A stretch of DNA of 5,973 nucleotides, taken from positions 1 to 5,973 of the forward strand of contig JAIVHA010000090.1 of the NCBI GenBank assembly GCA_020201295.1, in the 5' to 3' direction. This DNA is from Lysobacteraceae bacterium (GTDB lineage: Bacteria; Pseudomonadota; Gammaproteobacteria; DSM-19610). Below, one piece after another: positions 1-5,649 of this stretch; the stretch's first letter is position 1; each line of letters opens with the position of its first letter. Under the pieces are notes generated by a model. The model was not told the DNA's origin. It searched no databases and saw only the letters and a list, made by a program, of their open reading frames with translations. The translations under genes and the position numbers were made by a program.

Positions 1-1402
1 GCCCAGCATGGCGGGCGCGTAGCCGTCGAGACCGTAGATGATGGCGGCGGCGAGCAGCAGCCCGGTGCCGACGATGGCGGCGAAGTTGCGCTTGTGGTGC
101 CGGCGCAGATCGCGACGCAGTTTGCCCAGTTCCTGTGACTGCCATTGCAGCTGCAGCTTGCCTTCGCTGGCGGCCGTGAGGGTCTTGTGGATCAGGGCGG
201 GGATCTCTGGCAGGGTCTCGGCCCACTGGGGCGCGCTCTTGCGCAGGTTCTTCCACAGGGCGCGCGCGCCCACCTGCTCGCTCATCCAGCGTTCCAGGAA
301 GGGTTTGGCGGTCTGCCACAGGTCCAGTTCGGGGTAGAGCTCGCGGCCCAGCCCCTCGATGTTGAGCAGGGTCTTCTGCAACAGCACCAGCTGCGGCTGC
401 ACCTCCATATTGAAGCGGCGCGCGGTCTGGAACAGGCGCAGCAGCAGGTGGCCGAAGGAGATGTCCTTCAGCGGCCGTTCGAAGATGGGCTCGCACACGG
501 TGCGGATGGCGGCCTCGAATTCATCCACCCGGGTGCCCGCCGGCACCCATTCCGATTCCACGTGCAGCTCCGCGACGCGCCGGTAGTCGCGATGGAAGAA
601 GGCCAGGAAGTTCTCCGCCAGGTAGCGCTGGTCCACCGGGCTCAGGGTGCCCATGATGCCGAAATCCACGGCGATGTAGCGATGGTCGGCGCCGACGAAG
701 ATGTTGCCGGGGTGCATGTCGGCGTGGAAGAAATTGTCGCGGAACACCTGGGTGAAGAAGATCTCCACGCCGCGCTCGGCCAGTTGCTTGAAGTCAACGC
801 CCTGGCGGCGCAGCTCCTCGATATTGCCGATAGGCGTACCGTAGATGCGCTCCATGACCATCACGTTGCGCTGACAGTGGGGCCAGTACACCTCGGGCAC
901 GTACAGCAGCGTCGAAGTGGAGAAGTTGCGGCGCAGCTGGGAGGCGTTGGCCGCCTCGCGCAGCAGGTCCAGCTCGTCGTAGAGGGTCTTCTGGAATTCC
1001 GCCACCACTTCGCGGGGGCGCAGGCGGCGGCCTTCGCGCCAGTAGCGCTCCGCCAGCTCGGCGATATAGAGCAGCAGCGATACATCGCGACGGATGACTT
1101 TTTCGATGCCGGGACGTACCACCTTGACCACCACGTCGGTGCCGTCCATGAGGGTGGCGGTATGCACCTGGGCGATGGAAGCGGAAGCCAGCGGCGTTTC
1201 CTCGAAGCGCTGGAACACCTGCTCCAGCGGGCAGCCGTAGGCGCGGATCGGGATAGCGTCGGAACCAGTTCCAGGGTGCCAGGTAGAGCAGGAAGCGCAC
1301 CGGCCGCAGCAGGTGAGTGGCCAGCACGATCTCGTCCAGGCCGTGGCGGGCCAGTACCAGGCTGATGTGCGCCAGCCGGAAGAAGTGGGAAAAGCGGATC
1401 AT
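1..1402 (-). pseudogene. ubiB: UbiB, atypical kinase-like ubiquinone biosynthesis protein; frame-shifted by an internal deletion and cut by the window edge
   Basis: UbiB is a membrane-associated member of the atypical ABC1/ADCK/UbiB kinase-like family needed for aerobic ubiquinone synthesis. The gene starts at the ATG at 1402-1400, which overlaps the ubiJ stop codon as ATGA. The first 47 or so residues (MIRFSHFFRLAHIS..., ending LAPWNWF) are in one frame. From about 1260 down to 1 the homology continues in another frame, with PLASASIAQVH (nucleotide-binding loop), VVVKVVRPG (catalytic-type Lys), YDELDLLREAANA, HADMHPGNIF (catalytic loop) and VDFGIMG (metal-binding DFG). The C-terminal tail has a basic stretch (RRHHKRN) followed by the start of a hydrophobic anchor, cut off at base 1. 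Compared with E. coli UbiB as I recall it, about 60 residues are missing at the junction, including the family-defining KxGQ segment, and the frame changes. As written, the gene cannot give functional UbiB. Family identity is very secure; whether the break is biological or an assembly error is open. Confidence 0.93.
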
Positions 1403-2025
1403 GAAGCGGAGGGTTCGCGACGGGTGCGCGTCAGCAGGCGCTGCACCCGGGCCTCCAGCCGGTCGGTATCCATGCGCAGCCGGTCGATGTCGGCAAGAAA
1501 GTTTTCCACCTGGATACGCGCCGGTAGCAGACCGGATTCCTCGGTAAGGTATTCGCCCAGGTCCTGGCGCAGTGTGTCCGCGCTGTGCCGTGCATACTGC
1601 TGTCCCTGGCGGGCCAGCCGCGCCGCCTGGTGGGCGGCCAGGTCGCCGATGAGCCGCGCCAGGTGTTCCTCCCAGTCGATGTCCATGGCTTCGAGGATCT
1701 GCTGGAAGCGCTGGCCAGTGACGCTGTCGCCACGGATCTCCACGGCGCCGGAGAACAGCGCCCGCTCCCGGTCGCCGCCCAGGCCCAGTTCCGCCAGGGC
1801 CAGGGGGCTGCCGCTCAGCAGGGTGTCCGGTTCACCTTCGTAGTGGCTCAGTACTTGCAGCCCGTCGACGCCGGGCAGGAAATACAGGGCCAGGTCGGTG
1901 CCGCGCCAGTGCAGGCCGATCACCCGTCCTTCCAGCTCCGCCATGCGCCCGAGGGTGTCGGGGTCCAGGGCCAGGTAGCGGTTGAGGGCAGCCTCCAGGG
2001 CGGCGGTGGCGATCGTGGGCAGCAT
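1399..2025 (-). CDS. ubiJ: UbiJ, SCP2-domain accessory factor of ubiquinone biosynthesis
   Basis: UbiJ (formerly YigP) is a lipid-binding accessory protein of the soluble Ubi metabolon; it has no known enzymatic activity and is thought to present polyprenyl-phenol intermediates to the Ubi enzymes. This protein has 208 residues, close to the roughly 200 of E. coli UbiJ. It begins MLPTIATAALEAALNRYL, followed by an SCP2-type domain over about residues 15-115 (GRVIGLHWRGTDLALYFLP, then a GDSVTGQRFQQIL helix). The C-terminal third is charged and heptad-like (VENFLADIDRLRMDTDRLEA), consistent with an amphipathic or coiled-coil helix. The start ATG (2025-2023) shares its A with the upstream RDD stop (TGATG), and the stop TGA overlaps the ubiB start (ATGA), so it is probably translationally coupled on both sides. 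Position between ubiE and ubiB matches the E. coli ubiE-ubiJ-ubiB order and supports the name. Confidence 0.9.
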   Translation of the reverse strand: MLPTIATAALEAALNRYLALDPDTLGRMAELEGRVIGLHWRGTDLALYFLPGVDGLQVLSHYEGEPDTLLSGSPLALAELGLGGDRERALFSGAVEIRGDSVTGQRFQQILEAMDIDWEEHLARLIGDLAAHQAARLARQGQQYARHSADTLRQDLGEYLTEESGLLPARIQVENFLADIDRLRMDTDRLEARVQRLLTRTRREPSAS

Positions 2026-2492
2026 CAGGCGGCCTCGCGCAACAGCTGGGCCAGTGATTTCCTGGATTCGTCATCCTCGATCACCAGGGTGCGACTCAGC
2101 ATGTCATGAAAACCCTGCCTGCGCGGGTCGCGCAGGATCCAGAAAAAACCCAGGGCCGCGGGCAGCAGGGACAGTCCGTAGCCGGCGCAGCGCACCAGGC
2201 CCTGGGCGAGGCCGGGAGCCGTGCCGGAACGCAGGGCGATGACCTGCACCCCGGCCAGCAGCTTGCCCGGCGTACCCGCGCAGCAGTTCCACAGCAGGGC
2301 ACTGAGCAGCATGGCAGCGAGCAACAGCAGAGGCCAGGGGAGTGCGGCCGGGACCGGGATATCACCCCGGGCCAGCATCAGGGTCGGATCCAGCAGCAGG
2401 GGCAGGAAGTGGAACAGGCGCAGCAGGAACAGCAGCAGCAGGGTATCGATCAGCAGCGCCAGCAGGCGACGGCCGGGGGTGGCGTAGCGCAT
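2025..2492 (-). CDS. RDD family small integral membrane protein
   Basis: The product is a 155-residue hydrophobic protein with the hallmarks of the RDD family. The N-terminal Arg/Asp motif is seen in GRRLLALLIDTLL (residues 7-19), followed by hydrophobic segments at about 9-33, 50-71 and 101-121. The characteristic GTPGKLLAGVQVI lies after the second segment, and RRQGFHDMLSRTLVI (125-138) precedes the polar C-terminus. The function of most RDD proteins is unknown, with transport roles proposed for some, so no substrate is assigned. I chose the ATG at 2492-2490 because it immediately precedes the conserved RYATPGRRLLA start and has AGGGG at 2505-2501, 8 nt upstream; a longer reading from 2567 would overlap the ubiE end and adds no family-like sequence. 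It sits 14 nt after ubiE and overlaps ubiJ by 1 nt, so it is co-transcribed with ubiquinone genes. No defects are visible. Confidence 0.86.
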   Translation of the reverse strand: MRYATPGRRLLALLIDTLLLLFLLRLFHFLPLLLDPTLMLARGDIPVPAALPWPLLLLAAMLLSALLWNCCAGTPGKLLAGVQVIALRSGTAPGLAQGLVRCAGYGLSLLPAALGFFWILRDPRRQGFHDMLSRTLVIEDDESRKSLAQLLREAA

Positions 2493-2500
2493 GGCCGGTA

Positions 2501-2505
2501 CCCCT
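2501..2505 (-). promoter_or_regulatory. Shine-Dalgarno site deciding the RDD gene start
   Basis: AGGGG on the minus strand, 8 nt before the ATG at 2492-2490 and directly after the ubiE stop codon. It supports the short start of the RDD gene over longer in-frame readings that reach into ubiE. Confidence 0.6.
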
Positions 2506-2506
2506 G

Positions 2507-3259
2507 TCAAAAGCGGAACCCGCGATGCAGCGCCACGATGCCGCCGCTGAGATTGAAATAGCCGCAATCCTCGAAGCCCGCCTGTTCCATCATGCCCTTG
2601 AGGGTTTCCTGGTCGGGATGCATGCGAATGGATTCGGCCAGGTAGCGGTAGCTGGCCGCGTCATTGGCGATGAGCCTGCCCATGCGCGGCAGGATCTGAA
2701 AGGAATAGAAATCGTACAGCGGTTTGAGCCCTGGCGCGGTCACCTTGGAGAATTCCAGCACCAGCAGTCGGCCGCCGGGCTTGAGGATGCGGAACATGGA
2801 GGCCAGCGCCGCCTGCTTGTCGGTGACATTGCGCAGCCCGAAGGCCATGGTGATGCAGTCGAAGTGGTGGTCGGGGAAGGGCAGGCATTCGGCATTGGCC
2901 TGTACATAGCGCACATTACCGTTGATACCCTGGTCCAGCAGTCGCGCGCGGCCCTGGCGCAGCATGGCACCATTGATGTCCGCCAGTACCACTTCGCCCT
3001 CGGCGCCCACCATGCGCGAGAAGCGCGCGGCGAGGTCGCCGGTGCCGCCGGCCAGGTCCAGCACCCGCTGGCCGCTGCGCACCCCGCTCTGCTCGATGGT
3101 GAAGCGCTTCCACAGGCGGTGGATGCCCAGCGACATCACATCGTTCATGACATCGTACTTGTTGGCCACGGAGTCGAACACCGCGCCCACCTTGCGAACC
3201 TTTTCCTCCAGCGGTACCTGCTGGAAGCCGAAGTGGGTGGTCTTGTCTTCCGTGCTCAT
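2507..3259 (-). CDS. ubiE: UbiE, SAM-dependent C-methyltransferase of ubiquinone/menaquinone biosynthesis
   Basis: UbiE transfers a methyl group from S-adenosylmethionine to the demethoxy-benzoquinol ring in ubiquinone synthesis, and to demethylmenaquinol where menaquinone is made. The product has 250 residues against 251 in E. coli. It carries the N-terminal family signature YDVMNDVMSLGIHRLWK (35-51), SAM-binding motif I RVLDLAGGTGDLA (65-77), the acidic residue after strand 2 in VVLADINGAML (90-100), an ECLPFPDHHFDCITMAFGLR block (124-143), ILKPGGRLLVLEFS (158-171), and the C-terminal signature ASYRYLAESIRMHP (202-215). All are intact. The start ATG (3259) lies 5 nt after the DUF971 stop, with AGTAGG (overlapping that stop) acting as a modest ribosome-binding site. 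It is the catalytic gene of this ubi cluster. No menaquinone-specific gene is visible in the window, so the ubiquinone role is the safer reading. Confidence 0.96.
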   Translation of the reverse strand: MSTEDKTTHFGFQQVPLEEKVRKVGAVFDSVANKYDVMNDVMSLGIHRLWKRFTIEQSGVRSGQRVLDLAGGTGDLAARFSRMVGAEGEVVLADINGAMLRQGRARLLDQGINGNVRYVQANAECLPFPDHHFDCITMAFGLRNVTDKQAALASMFRILKPGGRLLVLEFSKVTAPGLKPLYDFYSFQILPRMGRLIANDAASYRYLAESIRMHPDQETLKGMMEQAGFEDCGYFNLSGGIVALHRGFRF

Positions 3260-3264
3260 GTGGC

Positions 3265-3639
3265 CTACTTGTTACCCAGTTGACTGTGGGGGGCGCCGGC
3301 CGCCTTCAGGCGGTCGAGATAATCCTGCCAGTTCTTTTCCTGGTTCCTGCCCAGCTCGTACAGGGTATCCCAGGAATAGATGCCGGTGTCATGATCGTCG
3401 TCAAAATACAGCTGGATGGCGTAGGTGCCCACCTGGGAGATATTGGTGATGTTCACGTCTTCCTTGTCCACCTGCAGCTTGCCCTGGCCGGGGCCGTGGC
3501 CCTGCACCTCGGCGGAGGGGGAATAGACACGCAGGTATTCGCAGGGCAGCTGGAAGGTCTCCCCGGTGTCGAAGGTGATCTCGAGTGAACGGGACTTCTG
3601 GTGCAGCTTGATGTCGGTCGGTTTCGGCTTGTTGGACAT
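3265..3639 (-). CDS. DUF971 (gamma-butyrobetaine hydroxylase-like N-terminal domain) protein
   Basis: This small soluble protein (124 residues from the chosen start) is made almost entirely of one DUF971/GBBH-like_N domain. Visible family features are KLHQKSRSLEITFDTGETF, LPCEYLRVYSPSAEVQGHGPG, the VNITNISQVGTYAIQLYFDD strand region and the closing HDTGIYSWDTLYELG motif. The related domain in eukaryotic gamma-butyrobetaine hydroxylase binds zinc through several cysteines; only one Cys is present here, so a similar zinc site looks unlikely. The biochemical function of the stand-alone bacterial form is not established. I preferred the ATG at 3639 to the one at 3651 because GGAG lies 6 nt before it, while nothing resembling a ribosome-binding site precedes 3651. 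It lies downstream of hslU (an arrangement also known in Pseudomonas) and 5 nt upstream of ubiE, so it heads the ubi operon. Confidence 0.88.
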   Translation of the reverse strand: MSNKPKPTDIKLHQKSRSLEITFDTGETFQLPCEYLRVYSPSAEVQGHGPGQGKLQVDKEDVNITNISQVGTYAIQLYFDDDHDTGIYSWDTLYELGRNQEKNWQDYLDRLKAAGAPHSQLGNK

Positions 3640-3645
3640 TTGGTT

Positions 3646-3649
3646 CTCC
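3646..3649 (-). promoter_or_regulatory. Shine-Dalgarno site deciding the DUF971 start
   Basis: GGAG on the minus strand, 6 nt before the ATG at 3639-3637. It overlaps the codons following the alternative ATG at 3651, so it can serve only the downstream start. No purine-rich site precedes 3651. Confidence 0.6.
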
Positions 3650-3710
3650 ATCGCAACGCGTCAGTTTCGCGGCACGGGGCAAGTAAGCTCGGTCACTGAA
3701 AATATCACCC

Positions 3711-3762
3711 TGTAGGAGCGGGCTCTGCCCGCGAACATTCGCGGGCAGAGCCCGCTCCTACA
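3711..3762. repeat. REP-like doublet (REPIN/BIME): perfect 25-bp inverted repeat
   Basis: Bases 3711-3735 and 3738-3762 are exact reverse complements, separated only by CA. Each arm begins TGTAGGAGCGGGC and contains its own small hairpin (GCGGGC, loop TCT, GCCCGC; 3718-3732 in the left arm) preceded by GTAG (3712-3715). This is the layout of REP elements mobilised by REP-associated tyrosine transposases (RAYTs), which carry a conserved 5' tetranucleotide next to an imperfect palindrome. Two in opposite orientation make a REPIN. It lies in the gap after hslU and before the DUF971-ubi operon. The RNA hairpin could stabilise the hslU 3' end or lower read-through. It is not a standard intrinsic terminator, as no T-run follows immediately on either strand. 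Copy number elsewhere in the genome cannot be judged from here. Confidence 0.85.
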
Positions 3763-3786
3763 CTGGCCGCCTGATACCGTGGGCGT

Positions 3787-3798
3787 GGGAACGTTCCC
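3787..3798. repeat. 12-bp perfect palindrome just downstream of hslU
   Basis: GGGAACGTTCCC is self-complementary and ends three bases before the hslU stop codon on the plus-strand map. With no loop and no T-run it is a poor terminator; it could be a protein-binding dyad or chance in GC-rich DNA. I assign no function. Confidence 0.3.
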
Positions 3799-3801
3799 GG
3801 C

Positions 3802-4927
3802 TCAGAGTATATAGCGACTCAAATCCTCGTCGCGGGACAACTCGGCAAGATGCGCGTCGACGTATTCCTTGTCTACCGCGAGACTTGTGCCGGATTTGTC
3901 CGAGGCCTCGTAGGATATGGTCTCGAGAAGCCGCTCAATGACGGTGTGCAGACGCCGGGCACCGATGTTCTCGGTGCGCTCGTTCACCTCCCAGGCGATC
4001 TCCGCTAGGCGGGCGATGCCGTCGGCGGTGAAGCTCAGGGTCACGCCCTCGGTGGCCAGCAGGGCGCTGTACTGCTCGGTCAGGGAGGCGTCGGTCTCGG
4101 TGAGGATGCGCACGAAATCATCCACGCCGAGGGCGCCCAGTTCCACCCGGATGGGCAGGCGGCCTTGCAGTTCGGGGATCAGGTCCGAGGGCTTGGCCAG
4201 GTGGAAGGCGCCGGAGGCGATGAACAGGATGTGGTCGGTCTTCACCATGCCGTGCTTGGTGGTGACGGTGCTGCCCTCCACCAGGGGCAGCAGGTCGCGC
4301 TGCACGCCCTCGCGCGATACGCCGGGGCCGGTGGTGTCGGAGCGCTGGGTGACCTTGTCGATCTCGTCGAGAAACACGATGCCGTTCTGCTCCACGCTCT
4401 GCAGGGCGCGCAGCTTGACGTTTTCCTTCGCGCAGGCGCTTGCGCAGTTTCTGGCGGGTTTCCGAATCCGCTTGTTCCGGGGCCTCTGGACTGAAGCCCA
4501 CGCCGGCGCGCGGGCGCGGCAGCAGGATGTCGAGTATGCGCTCCTCGGCGGCATCCTCGGCGCGGTGGCGCACCTTGGCCATCTCTTCCTCGCGCGTCAT
4601 CTTGAGGGCGATGTCCACCAGGTCGCGAATGATGGACTCCACGTCGCGGCCCACATAGCCCACCTCGGTGAACTTGGTGGCTTCCACCTTGAGGAAGGGC
4701 GCGTTGGCCAGTCGTGCCAGGCGGCGCGCGATCTCGGTCTTGCCCACGCCGGTAGGGCCGATCATCAGAATGTTCTTGGGGGTGATTTCGCCGCGCAGGG
4801 GTTCCGCCACCTGCATGCGTCGCCAGCGGTTGCGCAGGGCGATGGCCACGGAACGCTTGGCGGCGTCCTGGCCGATGATGTGCTTGTCCAGTTCCTGGAC
4901 GATCTCGCGGGGGGTCATGTCCGACAT
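3802..4927 (-). pseudogene. hslU: HslU, AAA+ unfoldase of the HslVU protease; internal deletion with frameshift
   Basis: HslU (ClpY) is the hexameric ATPase that unfolds substrates and feeds them to the HslV peptidase in the cytoplasm. The gene starts at the ATG at 4927 (MSDMTPREIVQELDKHIIGQ, matching E. coli MSEMTPRE), 7 nt after the hslV stop. Walker A GPTGVGKT (57-64) and the pore loop GYVG (90-93) are intact, and the frame runs to about residue 169 (KRLREGK). At about 4420-4428 the homology jumps frame to ENVKLRALQSVEQNG, and the rest is intact: Walker B GIVFLDEIDK, DVSREG-type VSREGVQRDLLPLVEG, GRLPIRVEL, ENIGARRLHTV and the C-terminal DLSRYIL that docks into HslV. Against E. coli HslU (443 residues), about 69 residues of the C-terminal half of the I domain are missing, and the combined length is only about 375 codons. 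As written, translation would run out of frame after residue 169. Identity is certain; the nature of the break is not. Confidence 0.95.
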
Positions 4928-4934
4928 GGTGTGA

Positions 4935-5486
4935 TCAGGCTTCGCTGCCGCCATCGAGTTCTTCGATGGTGCGGTTGTGGTTGGTGTAGATGCAGATGTC
5001 CGCGGCGATGGCCAGGCCCTTCTCGACGATGTCGCGAGCTTCCAGTTCCGTGTTCTCCAGCAGGGCGCGAGCCGCGGCCTGGGCATAGGGACCGCCGGAG
5101 CCGATGGCGATCAGGCCTTCCTCTGGCTCGATCACGTCGCCGTTGCCGGTGATGATCAGCGAGGCATCCTTGTCCGCCACCGCCAGCAGCGCCTCCAGGC
5201 GGCGCAGCATGCGGTCGGTGCGCCAGTCTTTGGCCAGCTCCACGGCGGAACGGACCAGGTTGCCCTGGTGTTTTTCCAGCTTGCCCTCGAAGCGCTCGAA
5301 CAGGGTAAAGGCATCGGCGGTGCCGCCGGCGAAGCCGGCGATGATGCGGTCGTGGAACAGGCGCCGCACCTTGCGGGCATTGCCCTTCATGACGGTGTTG
5401 CCCAGGGATACCTGGCCGTCGCCGCCGATGACGACACGGCCGTTGCGCCGGACCGAGAGGATGGTGGTGCCGCGAAACTGTTCCAC
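4935..5486 (-). CDS. hslV: HslV, threonine peptidase subunit of the HslVU protease
   Basis: HslV (ClpQ) forms the dodecameric proteolytic core that degrades misfolded and regulatory proteins with HslU. I chose the GTG at 5486-5484, giving 183 residues beginning MEQFRGTTILSVRR. An upstream ATG at 5546 only adds unrelated sequence, and AGGG lies 9 nt upstream of the GTG. E. coli HslV has 176 residues and starts Met-Thr-Thr; here a six-residue leader (MEQFRG) would be removed to expose Thr7 as the catalytic N-terminal threonine. Counted from that Thr, the proteasome-type residues Asp17 (GGDGQ, residue 23) and Lys33 (residue 39, in GNARKVRR) are in place. Other intact family blocks are GFAGGTADAFTLFE, ELAKDWRTDRMLR, ITGNGDV, GSGGPYAQAAARAL and DICIYTNHNRTIEEL. 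It lies directly upstream of hslU, its obligate partner, in one operon. No heat-shock (sigma-32) promoter was recognised upstream. Confidence 0.95.
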   Translation of the reverse strand: MEQFRGTTILSVRRNGRVVIGGDGQVSLGNTVMKGNARKVRRLFHDRIIAGFAGGTADAFTLFERFEGKLEKHQGNLVRSAVELAKDWRTDRMLRRLEALLAVADKDASLIITGNGDVIEPEEGLIAIGSGGPYAQAAARALLENTELEARDIVEKGLAIAADICIYTNHNRTIEELDGGSEA

Positions 5487-5523
5487 TGCGAGGATCCCTG
5501 GAGATACTGTAAAAAGGCCAGTG

Positions 5524-5529
5524 ATTGTA
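5524..5529 (-). promoter_or_regulatory. Candidate -10 box for hslVU
   Basis: TACAAT on the minus strand (complement of 5524-5529), 37 nt before the hslV GTG, would give a leader of about 30 nt. No good -35 hexamer is found 16-18 nt upstream, and no CTTGAA/CCCCAT heat-shock pattern was seen, so this is a weak call. Confidence 0.25.
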
Positions 5530-5590
5530 CACCAGAAGCCCGGCACGCAGCAGGCGGAGGCAAATCCCGGTCAGGCCTGGGGACATAAGG

Positions 5591-5626
5591 CCCGGCAATC
5601 TGTATACAATGCCGGCCAATGCCGGG
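5591..5626. repeat. Dyad and direct repeat of CCGGCA/TGCCGG around the putative glcD -10 box
   Basis: CCGGCA (5592-5597) faces TGCCGG (5610-5615) across 12 nt. A second copy, TGCCGGG (5620-5626), is set 10 bp further on as part of a tandem AATGCCGG repeat and pairs with CCCGGCA (5591-5597) across 22 nt. One-turn spacing of half-sites overlapping a promoter is what a repressor or activator operator looks like. No regulator is encoded in the window and none is assigned. Short GC-rich words also recur by chance at this base composition. Confidence 0.4.
5605..5610 (+). promoter_or_regulatory. Candidate -10 box for glcD
   Basis: TACAAT, within TGTATACAAT, lies 39 nt before the TTG start and would give a leader of about 33 nt. 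The AT-rich island stands out in a GC-rich region. No strong -35 hexamer is visible (GGGACA at 5580-5585 has a long 19-nt spacing), so an activator may be needed if this is real. Confidence 0.35.
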
Positions 5627-5638
5627 TTTTCGCCCACC

Positions 5639-5644
5639 AGGAGG
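5639..5644 (+). promoter_or_regulatory. Consensus ribosome-binding site fixing the TTG start of glcD
   Basis: AGGAGG, a full match to the Shine-Dalgarno consensus, ends 5 nt before the TTG at 5650. The two nearby ATGs (5609 and 5619) are out of frame, and the next in-frame ATG lies deep inside the conserved domain, so this site decides the start. Confidence 0.75.
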
Positions 5645-5649
5645 CCGCC

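Noticed and set aside
145..1365. Long plus-strand open frame (406 codons) opposite ubiB
   Set aside because: It is antisense to well-matched UbiB sequence, low-complexity (His/Leu/Gln/Ala-rich), without a ribosome-binding site, and typical of shadow frames in GC-rich DNA.
2380..2475. CAG/CTG-rich run resembling a trinucleotide repeat
   Set aside because: On the minus strand it encodes the Leu-rich membrane segments of the RDD protein with CTG codons; no regular tandem unit persists.
3711..3762. Intrinsic terminator for hslU or the opposite strand
   Set aside because: The hairpin is strong, but neither side has a T-run directly after the stem; the REP-like structure explains it better.
3802..4927. 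Programmed frameshift making a genuine short HslU variant
   Set aside because: No slippery heptamer plus downstream structure is needed to explain it: the homology also skips about 69 residues, which frameshifting alone cannot do.
3917..5152. Long plus-strand open frame (411 codons) opposite hslU and hslV
   Set aside because: Antisense shadow of two recognisable genes; no family-like motif in its Arg/Ser-rich translation.
5487..5649. Heat-shock (sigma-32) promoter for hslVU
   Set aside because: Searched for CTTGAA with CCCCAT-type spacing on the minus strand; only an isolated CCCC was seen with no matching -35.
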